The position numbers and the translations under genes were made by a program. From Stramenopiles sp. TOSAG23-2 (lineage: Eukaryota; Sar): 10,419 nt of DNA. The DNA lies in assembly GCA_900128395.1 (NCBI GenBank), contig LT650017.1, positions 1 to 10,419 on the forward strand. Direction: 5' to 3'. Below are positions 1-7,540 of the stretch, in pieces; the stretch's first letter is position 1; each line of letters begins with the position of its first letter. Below the pieces are notes generated by a model. It was not told where the DNA came from and searched no databases. It was given only the letters and a program-made list of their open reading frames with translations.

Positions 1-547
1 CTGTGTTATTTAACAAATACGAAAAATCAAATGTATATCTTAAATATTTTTACAAATAATGATGTTCTCTTTCAACAATGCTAGTTTTGTTTTTGGCAGT
101 GCATTTGATAACACAACAATTGTTATATTTTCATACAGTATCTCCGAGGTACAGGAAGGGATCTCCTGGATCTCTCATTTCATAAATATAAATACATCTT
201 TATATATTTCTATCTCTATATTCTTCCACCACCGCCGGTGTATGCCTGGTATGTATTTTGCCATTATTCTCAAAAATCATGCCGAAAAAACCTTATAGCG
301 GACCAAAAATACCTCGCGCACACACCTATTTCATTTTATTAAATTTTTTATGCACATAAAATAAAACGGTACACTATTGTATTTTTTAATGTAAAAATGA
401 AATCACATAAATATTATATATAGGAATTTATACTTATTAATATACCATAATAAATCGAAATAAAAATTTTGCGCGAGGCATGCATATCTTTTATATATAT
501 TTATTACCAGGTACAATATAATTTCAATAATATATTAGAAACTTTAC
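1..547. other. Unresolved 5' region, no confident gene
   Basis: No confident gene lies here. On the minus strand, a frame starting with ATG at 264 (MAKYIPG...) is open to a TAA at 42-40 except for a single TGA at 177-175, giving 74 codons with one internal stop. An overlapping minus-strand ATG at 280 opens a second short frame (MIFENNGK...) that stops after 26 codons. The part around 130-300 is richer in G+C than the flanking spacer, which hints at exons of a gene divergent from the GH3 gene, a pseudogene, or a short-intron gene running off the left edge. I recognise no family. The plus-strand frame at 59-298 looks like an antisense shadow. The rest is A+T-rich spacer. Confidence 0.3.
312..478. 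repeat. Widely spaced GC-rich inverted repeat (CCTCGCGCA / TGCGCGAGG)
   Basis: CCTCGCGCA at 312-320 is the exact reverse complement of TGCGCGAGG at 470-478. These are among the very few GC-rich 9-mers in this spacer. A second, weaker inverted pair lies inside: ATTTCATTTT at 328-337 and AAAATGAAAT at 394-403. Nested inverted repeats spanning 167 bp could be a small MITE-like element, a structured RNA or paired regulator sites. No target-site duplication is visible at the outer edges, so a mobile origin is not shown. Confidence 0.35.
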
Positions 548-594
548 GGGAACCCAGGGGAACACAAGTATACATACGTTTCCACATATAAATA
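548..594 (+). promoter_or_regulatory. Putative GH3 gene promoter (tandem GGGAAC motif plus TATA box)
   Basis: TATAAATA at 587-594 lies about 45-50 nt before the GH3 start codon, a plausible TATA box. Just upstream, two near-identical 10-mers abut: GGGAACCCAG at 548-557 and GGGAACACAA at 558-567. They are spaced one helical turn apart and stand out as GC-rich in an A+T-rich promoter. The junction contains AGGGG, the yeast STRE core, but this is a short match. Function is inferred from position only. Confidence 0.35.
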
Positions 595-638
595 TACAGA
601 TTATTATTATTATTACTATTTAAGCTGAAAAGTACAAG

Positions 639-3600
639 ATGAAGTGTAATAATAATAATAATATGTTTCCATTATTAGTATCATTGTTGCTGATACATTG
701 TTTTACTAATTTACCACAAACCACATTAGCATATAAAGCAGGAACGCCATTTCAAATATTACCATGTAACGAAACAAATCCACGACAACTTTATACTATT
801 AAAAATGAAGGTACATTTTCACAAATTTTTATAGGACGGGGGAAAGATCCTAACAATAATGATGTTGTTGATTCTGCTGGTGGAACAGCTGGCTCATCTC
901 CGCATATCTGGTCTCAAGATAATTCTCAAATTAATCAACACTGGTTAATTGAGAAACACTCAAATAATAATTACAAACTTATTGCAAATGGAAATACAAC
1001 AGGATATGTTTGTTTAGCTGCTAGTGTAAATCTATTTGCCTCCGGGATTACACTGGTCTCGTGTAATTTAGATCAAGCAAACTGGGTATACGATGAAAAT
1101 ATTGGAACATTCTCAATAAATGGAAGCAATCCTAACGTAAAACAACGAATGTGCCTTGATGCTGGAACTGATATCAGTTATTTGAATTGTCAACAACCCC
1201 CATTAAATGCGCATGCATATTGTAATCCAAATATAGGAGCAGAGGAACGAGCCAAAGATTTAGTTTCAAGGTTGGAACTTCCTGAAAAAGCAATGAATCT
1301 AAACAATCAAAATCCAGGTGTAAGACGCTTAGGTCTATTACCGTTTCAATTCTCCGAAGCTTTGCATGGAATAGTAGCAAATTGCGGTGCAACAGCAAAA
1401 AATCAACAAGATGGAAGTAATTCCACTGGCTGCGCTACATCTTTCCCACATGCACTTCTTTTAGGATCTTCATTTAATCGAACTTTATGGTCCAAAGTTG
1501 GAGAAACAATATCAACAGAAGGAAGGGCATTAAATAATCAAGGAGTTGCTGGACTTGCATTTTGGGCACCTGATATAAATTTATTTCGTGATCCTAGATG
1601 GGGTCGTGGACAAGAAACTCCAGGGTTAGTATATTTCTCTCTTTCTTTATAAATATACAGTACATAAAACACGTTCCCTAATTTTATAACATTCTCTAAC
1701 TTTTTTTCCTTTTTCTGGCACACACTTTTTTTGCAAATAAAACAACAGGGAAGATCCTTTTTTAAATGGTGAATATGTAATGCATTGGTCACGTGGTATG
1801 CAAGAAGGTGAACAAGATAAATATACGAAGGTAGTATCTACAGGAAAACATTTTGTAGATTATGATCAAGAGGGAAATGGAGGTGTTGATCGTGGAGATT
1901 TTAATGCAATTGTGAATGATCAAGATCAAGTAGAATATTATTTTCCTGCATGGCGTGCTGCTGCTGAAGGGGCACATATACAAAGTGTCATGTGTTCTTA
2001 CAATGCTATTAATAATGTTCCAGCATGTGGCAATGATTTGTTTATGAATGGTGTTTTGCGTGAACAATTTCAATTTGATGGGTTCATTGTCAGTGATTGT
2101 GGAGCAATAGCAGACGCAGCGTTTACAAGATATGTTAACGAACATTTAAATGGAAGCAAAACAGAGCAAGCCAGTTTGGGAATCACTGCTGGTTGTGATT
2201 TAGATTGCGGTGGATTTTACTCATCTAATTTAGCAGATGCTGTTAATGAAGGTGTTTTAAAAGAATCTGATTTAGACCAAGCGTTGATTCGAGTGTTTAA
2301 ACATTATATTATGCTTGGTGTATTGGATGATCCTTCCTTCGTTGAATATCGAGATATAACTAAATATGGCCCGATGCAAGTCGATTCTTCGGAACATCGT
2401 TCATTAGCAAAATCAGCTGCAGAGCAAGGTATGATTTTATTGAAAAATGATAATGTTGATTCTTCTTCCTCTTCTTCTTCACCACTTTTGCCATTAAATC
2501 CTTCGGATAAAATAGCATTGATCGGACCACATTTCAATGCAACAGAAGATATGATTAGCATTTATGATGGAGATGTCCGTTTAGTGCAAACACATTCCCC
2601 ATATCAAATTATTTCAAAACGCATCGGAGAAAAACTCATTGGATATGCACCTGGTTGTGTTGGAAGTGATGGTGATGATCCCGATGGATCAACAAGTTGT
2701 TTGGATACATCTGGATTTTCAGATGCTGTTAAACTTGCAAAAGAAGCTGATGTTGCAATTGTATTTGTTGGATTGACACCAGGACAAATGAAAAATGATT
2801 CCAGTGATGCAAGGGAAGATGAAGGCTGGGACCGACATATAACAACACTGCCAGGACATCAAGAAGCACTTATTCAAGCTGTATATGCAGCAAATCCGAA
2901 AACAGTAGTTGTTTTGATACATGGGGCGCCATTGTCGATTGAGTGGACGAAAGAAAATGTTCCTTCGATTTTAGATGCACATTATCCTGGTGAACTAGGA
3001 GGAGATGCTATTGCTTCTGCACTTTATGGTGATTATTCGCCCGCTGGAAGGTTAACAACATTAGTGTACCCAAAAGATATTGTGAATGCTAGAAATATTT
3101 CAGACATGTGTCTCCGTTGTAAAGGTGGTATAACATATAAGTATTATACCGGAAAACCATTGTGGGAATTTGGATTTGGGTTAAGTTACACAACATTTTC
3201 GTTTGAAGTTTCAAGCCCAAAAAAGTTGATTGTATCCACGGATGCAATAGTGGAACATGATCAAGTTTATTATCAAAGTAAGGGTGAAATGAAATCACCA
3301 GCAGGATACAATGTAAAAGTTACCAACACGGGTAATGTGAATAGTGAATGTTCTGTATTAGGATTCGTGTCAAGTGATCACAATGATGCACCTGTAAATA
3401 AAGAGTTATTTGATTTTGCAAGGGTGGGACCACTAAAACCTGGTGAATCTACCATTGTACACTTAAGTTTGCCAGCAACTGTTTTATCAATTGTGGATAA
3501 AGATGGTGTACAATCAATATTGCCAGGCAAATACAATGTTGAATTTGGTGTTCATGGCTCCGCAGAAAGTGTACCTGCTACTGCACAATTGATTTTAAAT

Positions 3601-3645
3601 GGGAATTCAAAAGAAATATTTTCTTTCAAAAGTTTGAAACAGTAG
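639..3645 (+). CDS. Secreted GH3 beta-xylosidase/alpha-L-arabinofuranosidase-like enzyme with N-terminal ricin-type lectin-like domain
   Basis: CDS is join(639..1624, 1749..3645), 960 residues; removing the 124-bp GT-AG intron restores the GH3 motif GRGQETPGEDP across the junction. The first in-frame Met is at 639 (upstream in-frame TAA at 621); a second Met at codon 9 (663) directly precedes the hydrophobic signal peptide (about residues 9-31), so either start gives a secreted protein. Residues about 35-190 resemble a ricin-B/CBM13 beta-trefoil (QHW at 100-102, QxxW at 146-149, CLDAG at 172-176). The GH3 N-terminal barrel follows (about 195-510), with KHF, SYNAINNVPACGN and nucleophile motif SDCGAI (Asp445). 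The GH3 C-terminal domain (about 552-810) has EDEGWDR, in which Glu687 is the likely acid/base. A fibronectin-III-like domain covers about 848-935. The family hydrolyses terminal xylosyl or arabinosyl residues from hemicellulose; substrate here is inferred. A Ser run (about 568-575) interrupts the interdomain region. Enzyme class is secure, exact specificity is not. Confidence 0.95.
643..663 (+). repeat. AAT trinucleotide tract encoding Asn run
   Basis: Five consecutive Asn codons (all AAT) lie between the first ATG (639) and the second in-frame ATG (663). Length change here would alter only the residues before the signal peptide. A related ATT tract (601-618) lies just upstream in the leader. 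Confidence 0.7.
1625..1748 (+). other. Spliceosomal intron of the GH3 gene
   Basis: The intron begins GTTAGT after the second base of a Gly codon (phase 2) and ends ACAACAG. It holds a CTAAC branch-point-like motif followed by a long pyrimidine tract. Splicing rejoins PG|EDPF in the GH3 signature. Retention would hit an in-frame TAA at 1650-1652 and leave only the lectin-like domain and a fragment of the barrel. It is the only intron I can support in the window. Confidence 0.92.
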
Positions 3646-3669
3646 CAGCTCAGTAAAATTGAATGGTCA

Positions 3670-3671
<2 letters not shown>

Positions 3672-3703
<32 letters not shown>
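3672..3703 (+). repeat. (GA)16 microsatellite in the GH3 3' UTR
   Basis: An uninterrupted 32-bp GA dinucleotide run starts 27 nt after the TAG stop and ends just before the poly(A) signal, so it should be transcribed as part of the 3' UTR. It is likely length-polymorphic. Confidence 0.95.
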
Positions 3704-3707
<4 letters not shown>

Positions 3708-3708
3708 A

Positions 3709-3714
3709 AATAAA
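3709..3714 (+). terminator. Polyadenylation signal of the GH3 gene
   Basis: Canonical AATAAA lies 64 nt after the stop codon. Further AATAAA copies at 3867-3872 and 3919-3924 could serve as alternative, more distal signals. Confidence 0.5.
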
Positions 3715-4036
3715 ATGAAATTTTTACACTTACACACACTTTAATATTTCTCGTATTATATATACAATTTGTATGATAGTGTATCGAATATGTATGATAT
3801 GACGTATGGCATATGCATATGATAGGATATTATTTTTTACAAAACGTTTGTTGTGTATGTTTTCGTAATAAATACGTTCGTACCATCATGTGAAAATTTT
3901 ACCGAACGTATCATATTTAATAAATTACTTCCTTTTTACATATATGTGTAATATTGTGCATGTTGCACAGAGAGACAAACTTTCAAGGTGTGAGTGATAC
4001 GTGTGTACACATCATATCTTATACTTTTTTAAAATA
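3715..4036. other. Convergent intergenic region with hairpin and palindrome
   Basis: This A+T-rich stretch separates two convergent genes and has no credible ORF. It contains the perfect 12-bp palindrome CATATGCATATG (3810-3821) and an inverted repeat of ATACGTTCG (3872-3880) with CGAACGTAT (3903-3911), 22 nt apart. Both probably fall in or near the 3' ends of the GH3 and PH-protein transcripts. Confidence 0.5.
3872..3911. repeat. Inverted repeat, 9-bp arms with 22-nt loop
   Basis: ATACGTTCG and CGAACGTAT are exact reverse complements. The left arm overlaps the end of a plus-strand AATAAA. The hairpin can form in RNA from either strand, so a role in 3'-end formation or RNA stability is possible but unproven. 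Confidence 0.45.
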
Positions 4037-4873
4037 TCATTTACAACATACAAAAGATCCACTCTTTTTCTTTGGTTCAACAGGTTTTTCTTCTTCATCA
4101 TCAATATCATTAGTTTGATTATTGTTCTTCTTGCTATTGTTATTACAATTATTATCACGAAAAGCATCTTTATTGTCTTCAATAGCAATAGCAATAACTT
4201 GTGGTTCGACAACTCTTGTAGACGTTGCAGTAGTAAGTTGTACTTCTGATCGTAATGTAGAATCTGTTATTAAATTATTACTTTGACTTTCTTCAGTATA
4301 ATTGTTGTTGTTGTTGCTGCTATTAATATTATTATTACTACTACTACTGTTGTCATCATTCTCATCAACAATTTCAACTTTCATACCTGCTGGTGCTTGT
4401 TCTTTTGCTTTACCGGCATTTTTCTTCTTCCTTTCTTTCGTTACAACAAGGCTATCACGTTTAACTCTCTTCTTTTTCGCTCCTGATGCCGGTATTTTTT
4501 TATCTGCTGGTATATCCATTCTTTTTTTTAACTCATCAATCCATTTTTTCATTTGTGAGTGTATTATTAAATCATCCCCAGTTGCTTTTAACCAATATGG
4601 TTCTGTATCATTTCGTACCAAGCCAAACGTATAGCGTTCACCATTTCTTAATTTTTCAATACCATGGCAATCTTTCAAATCAATAGTTGCTTTAGGTGTC
4701 GTTGCTTTAGCATTTGTGTAATATGATAAATGTTCATCTGTTAACCGAAACCACCGTTTTTGCCATTGACCTTTTCTGTTTAATTTAAATAAATCTCCAT
4801 GCATTACTTCGTGTTCCACAGCTTTACTAACATCAATTTGTCCAACATCTTTTTTGATTAATGAATGCGACAT
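4037..4873 (-). CDS. Pleckstrin-homology (PH) domain protein with Asn-rich tail and C-terminal Cys-Cys
   Basis: A single-exon protein of 278 residues, stop TGA. Residues about 22-118 form a PH domain: GDLFKL, then WQKRWFRL and LSYYT in the first strands, and the near-invariant Trp111 in the C-terminal helix (MKKWIDELKKR). The first strand-loop carries Lys and Arg spaced as in phosphoinositide-binding PH domains (Lys30, Lys39, Arg40, Arg43), suggesting binding to inositol-lipid headgroups. Residues 133-151 hold two basic clusters (KKKRVKR, KERKKK) that could act as a nuclear signal or bind membranes. From about 170 the chain is acidic, Ser/Asn-rich and probably disordered. It ends in acidic residues, a KKK patch and SFVCCK, so Cys276 and Cys277 could be lipidated. 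No second catalytic or GAP/GEF domain is visible, so it is probably an adaptor. It is convergent with the GH3 gene. Confidence 0.9.
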   Translation of the reverse strand: MSHSLIKKDVGQIDVSKAVEHEVMHGDLFKLNRKGQWQKRWFRLTDEHLSYYTNAKATTPKATIDLKDCHGIEKLRNGERYTFGLVRNDTEPYWLKATGDDLIIHSQMKKWIDELKKRMDIPADKKIPASGAKKKRVKRDSLVVTKERKKKNAGKAKEQAPAGMKVEIVDENDDNSSSSNNNINSSNNNNNYTEESQSNNLITDSTLRSEVQLTTATSTRVVEPQVIAIAIEDNKDAFRDNNCNNNSKKNNNQTNDIDDEEEKPVEPKKKSGSFVCCK

Positions 4874-4875
4874 GG

Positions 4876-4910
4876 ATATATATATATATATATTTCAAAT
4901 GTATTTTATA
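4876..4910 (-). promoter_or_regulatory. Putative promoter of the PH-domain gene with (AT)9 tract
   Basis: Reading the minus strand, TATAAAAT (4910-4903) lies about 30-37 nt before the ATG, followed by a pure 18-bp AT dinucleotide run (4893-4876) that ends two bases before the start codon. The TATA assignment rests on position and consensus only. Confidence 0.35.
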
Positions 4911-4959
4911 AGACTGAGATGATCAAAGAAATCACTTTTGTGACGAATGAAACTTTTAT

Positions 4960-4977
4960 CACACACACACACACACA
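4960..4977 (+). repeat. (CA)9 microsatellite
   Basis: Uninterrupted CA dinucleotide run in the divergent spacer, about 90 bp upstream of the PH-domain gene. Confidence 0.9.
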
Positions 4978-5621
4978 ATTCAATCTACTATTTATGTATT
5001 TCTATTTATTCATCATCAAATTAATTTTTTTGTTGTCCATTTTTTAAACACCATACTAGGTATCAAAAAGGACCATAATTTAAATTATTATACTTGAAAG
5101 TGGAAATTAGAATATAAAAAAAAAATTACTAAATTCTCATCGATTTCTTAAACTGTAGTACTATTAGAACTATACTACGAGTATACTATATTATTTATAT
5201 ATTATTTATTAATATATAAATAATCACTGTAATAATAATATGGGAATGACTCATAATTTATTATTATGCTATATAGCTTGAAAGCTGCCTGGAAAGCTTT
5301 TGTGAAAAAAGGAAATTAGAAAACAACTCTTCCTCGATTTCTTGATTTCAACTTTAACTTATATCAAATGACACATAATTTATACTTGAGAGGGAAATTA
5401 GAATATCAGAAAATCATAGTTTTACCTATCAAACTAGATTATTTGCTCGATTATTTTTTAATGGAATTGCGAACTTTTAAACTTACTAATTGAAAAGATT
5501 TTTTTGATGTAGAAGCAATGTCAATCATATCATAGATACGAGAAATATTTTTTTTTTGTAATATAATATATGTTAATTATGTACCGATATATAGGAAAGA
5601 AGAAAATATTAATGAATAAAA
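4978..5621. other. A+T-rich divergent spacer, no long gene
   Basis: I see no ORF with coding character on either strand. The stretch holds homopolymer A and T runs and three diverged copies of an ordered repeat motif, listed separately. Promoter elements for the downstream plus-strand genes probably lie toward its right end; TATATAGG near 5588 is 30-35 nt before the small ORF at 5622. Confidence 0.5.
5074..5455 (+). repeat. Three degenerate copies of an ordered intergenic repeat
   Basis: The motif order CATAATTTA, then CTTGA, then GGAAATTAGAA, then TCGATTT occurs three times. CATAATTTA is at 5074, 5252 and 5374; GGAAATTAGAA is at 5102, 5311 and 5393; TCGATTTCTT is at 5140 and 5334, with a decayed TCGATTATT at 5447. 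Copies 2 and 3 also share AATGACNCATAATTTAT (5245 and 5367). Unit lengths differ because copy 2 has about 30 extra bases containing AGCTT repeats. The copies look like decayed tandem duplications or repeated regulatory modules. Confidence 0.55.
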
Positions 5622-5726
5622 ATGTTTCTACGAAATCTAAGGAAATATATTATTGGTAGTGTAACCACTGGAGCTGCTGCTGCTGGTATAACAACATATT
5701 GTTATTCTTTTGATGAATTTAAATAA
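5622..5726 (+). CDS. Candidate 34-residue membrane or mitochondrial microprotein (or uORF)
   Basis: The ORF has its own ATG in a good context (AAAAATG), an upstream in-frame TGA (5613) and a TAA stop. The product begins MFLRNLRKY, a basic amphipathic start like a mitochondrial presequence. A Gly/Ala-rich hydrophobic stretch follows (IIGSVTTGAAAAGITTYCY), long enough to cross a membrane, and the end is acidic (SFDEFK). No homologue is recognised. It lies 146 nt upstream of the kinase-like gene on the same strand, so it could instead be a regulatory uORF in that leader, or the surviving first exon of a lost gene. Its G+C-richer Ala/Gly codons stand out from the surrounding spacer. Confidence 0.3.
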   Translation: MFLRNLRKYIIGSVTTGAAAAGITTYCYSFDEFK

Positions 5727-5748
5727 TAAATGAATGAATGAATAAATG
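5727..5748 (+). repeat. Short AATG/TGAA tetranucleotide repeat
   Basis: Three to four copies of the tetranucleotide follow directly after the stop of the small ORF, then decay to AATAAATGA, which contains an AATAAA that could be a poly(A) signal for the small ORF. Confidence 0.6.
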
Positions 5749-5764
5749 ATATATGATATACTTA

Positions 5765-5800
5765 CTATAAACGTATAAGAAAATATATATAGTATATATA
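5765..5800 (+). promoter_or_regulatory. Putative promoter of the kinase-like gene
   Basis: TATAAAC (5765), TATAAGAAAATA (5774-5785) and a TATATATA run (about 5793-5800) lie 70-107 nt before the ATG. The 12-mer TATAAGAAAATA recurs exactly in front of the VOC gene (9504-9515). Consensus and position only. Confidence 0.3.
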
Positions 5801-5871
5801 TACAAACAACCAGAACATATCCTCTCTTCATATCATTCATCAAAAAGTAAACAGCAGTATACAAACAAAAC

Positions 5872-7365
5872 ATGGGGGCAATTATATCTAAAATGTACCA
5901 TGCAGTTTTTAATAAAACAACACTTGGTATCTTTACAGCTGTTGCAATTGCTATATATTATTGGTTGAAAAGTAAAAAAAATATGCCATTTAAACTACCC
6001 AGCAATGCGAAAGAAATTACATTGGAATTTTTACAAAAACATTACAGTAAAAACATTAAATCGTTTAAAATCTCTCCATTAACAGCAGAAGTTCGTGAAG
6101 GTGTAGAAAGAGAAGATGGTGGTGGCATATCTGGCGCATCTTTAGCAAAAATAGCTTTTGAATCTGATGATACAAGTATTCCAAAAAATGCTATTGTAAA
6201 AATTAACGATATTGATTCGCTTAAAAGTGATAATTTCATAGCTAGATTTCTCGGTGTTATGTGGGGTATCGATCTTAATATTTTCAATGCTACAGAAGTT
6301 TTGGTCTTTGACCAGGCAAGAAAAGCATATGATGATGCCAAAGTCCGTATACCTGCAACTTATTTGACATTGTCCTCTCACAATCTTCAACAAGTGCCTC
6401 GAAATAATCCACTTTTATTTTTATTATTTGATTTTCGTTCATCCTTTCGAACTTTTATTATCATTGAAGATGTATCTACAACACATAAAAGTTGGCCTCA
6501 AGGGGTTGGTCTAGATAAATCAAAAGTTACTGCGGCATTTGAAAATATTGCCCGATTACATGCCTTAAATTATGAAAAATTTGCTGAAAAAGAGGAATTG
6601 AAATTATTACCAAAAACAAATGTATGGTATGAAAATGTAATGATTGGTGCTAATGCACGGAATTTTCTCAATAAATCAATGATGAATATACATAAAGATG
6701 AAGCTATTAACAAAACATTGGATAATTGGACTAATGAAGCAAGTAAGGAAATATTGACAAAAGTAAATTTACCGCAAATATGCCAAGATCAAGTTGTAAA
6801 AGATGCAATGATGGCATTGCGTAAATTATGTGCACAAGATGGTTTCTATGAGATGTGTTTAAATCAATTAGAACCACAAACACTATTACATGGTGATTTT
6901 CACGGGTGGAATCATATCTTTCCAAGAGATGAAAGTAAAGACATTGATAAAGATGATGTTGTATTGGTAGATTTCCAAATCACTTCGTATGGTCGTATTG
7001 CATGGGAATTAGTATATTTCTTAAATTTTAGTGTTGATTATATTAGTTTTGAAGATGATTTACAATATTTTGATAAATATTATTCGATATTTGAATCATA
7101 TGTATATGATAATCCAAAAGTAAAAAATTATACAAAAGAAATGTTTTATCGTGAAATATATTTAACACAAGTTATATGTGCTATTAAATGGTTATGTCTA
7201 GCTACAGCAGATAATGTAGGGCCAAAATATTGGAGCAAACTTTACAATAAAGATGAAAAAGGCCAAGGAGGAACGTTTGCGGGCTTGAGATATTTTAATC
7301 GAATTATTTTGCGTTTAAAAGGTTTATATGAGAATAAAATGTTGGATATCAATAAATTGAAATAG
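5872..7365 (+). CDS. CHK/EcKL (DUF1679-type, APH-fold) kinase-like protein, membrane-anchored
   Basis: A single-exon protein of 497 residues. It starts MGAIISK, matching the N-myristoylation pattern (Gly2, Ser6, Lys7), and continues with a hydrophobic segment (about 17-33, TLGIFTAVAIAIYYWLK) capped by Lys residues. The rest is a choline-kinase/aminoglycoside-phosphotransferase-like fold. It shows a glycine-containing loop (GGGISGASL, about 83-91), ATP-binding Lys110 in IVKI, and IIIEDVS (196-202) as the hinge-like strand. The catalytic loop is HGDFHGWN (340-347, catalytic Asp342, Asn347), and the metal-binding VDFQ follows (Asp367). All core catalytic residues are present, so it should be active. 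The family phosphorylates hydroxyls of small molecules; arthropod EcKL members act on ecdysteroids, but nothing here identifies the substrate. Its 3' end faces PrimPol across 175 bp. Confidence 0.9.
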   Translation: MGAIISKMYHAVFNKTTLGIFTAVAIAIYYWLKSKKNMPFKLPSNAKEITLEFLQKHYSKNIKSFKISPLTAEVREGVEREDGGGISGASLAKIAFESDDTSIPKNAIVKINDIDSLKSDNFIARFLGVMWGIDLNIFNATEVLVFDQARKAYDDAKVRIPATYLTLSSHNLQQVPRNNPLLFLLFDFRSSFRTFIIIEDVSTTHKSWPQGVGLDKSKVTAAFENIARLHALNYEKFAEKEELKLLPKTNVWYENVMIGANARNFLNKSMMNIHKDEAINKTLDNWTNEASKEILTKVNLPQICQDQVVKDAMMALRKLCAQDGFYEMCLNQLEPQTLLHGDFHGWNHIFPRDESKDIDKDDVVLVDFQITSYGRIAWELVYFLNFSVDYISFEDDLQYFDKYYSIFESYVYDNPKVKNYTKEMFYREIYLTQVICAIKWLCLATADNVGPKYWSKLYNKDEKGQGGTFAGLRYFNRIILRLKGLYENKMLDINKLK

Positions 7366-7483
7366 GAAAATATACGTACATATGATATGTGAGATACAAA
7401 AAGGTAAAAAAATATGTGCGTGTGTGAATTAGAAAACACTTTTTACTCTTCTCTCTTTAATACACATACAGGGTAAAATGTTT

Positions 7484-7489
7484 TTTATT
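7484..7489 (-). terminator. Polyadenylation signal of PrimPol
   Basis: AATAAA on the minus strand lies about 50 nt downstream of the PrimPol stop, inside the 175-bp gap to the convergent kinase-like gene. No canonical AATAAA is seen for the kinase gene, so the two 3' ends may overlap. Confidence 0.5.
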
Positions 7490-7540
7490 CTTTCGTAATA
7501 TTTTTCTAACACATATATATTAATATGATAACATGTTCTT

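Noticed and set aside
59-298. Plus-strand ORF of 79 codons at the left end
   Set aside because: Low-complexity, Phe/Ile/Ser-rich product with no recognisable motif; the opposite strand looks more protein-like over the same bases.
700-1210. A ribosome-inactivating toxin, suggested by the ricin-type fold
   Set aside because: Only the carbohydrate-binding trefoil type is seen; no A-chain-like catalytic domain is present, and the partner domain is a glycoside hydrolase.
1789-2145. Minus-strand ORF of 118 codons inside the GH3 gene
   Set aside because: It lies wholly antisense to the conserved GH3 catalytic region and shows no family signature.
4302-4634. Plus-strand ORF starting with a long Leu run
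   Set aside because: It is the antisense of Asn codons in the PH-domain protein; the Leu run is an artefact of AAT/AAC repeats read backwards.
5637-5873. Minus-strand ORF of 78 codons in the divergent spacer
   Set aside because: Low-complexity Ile/Tyr/Phe product from AT-rich DNA, with a Ser run that is antisense to the Ala codons of the small plus-strand ORF.
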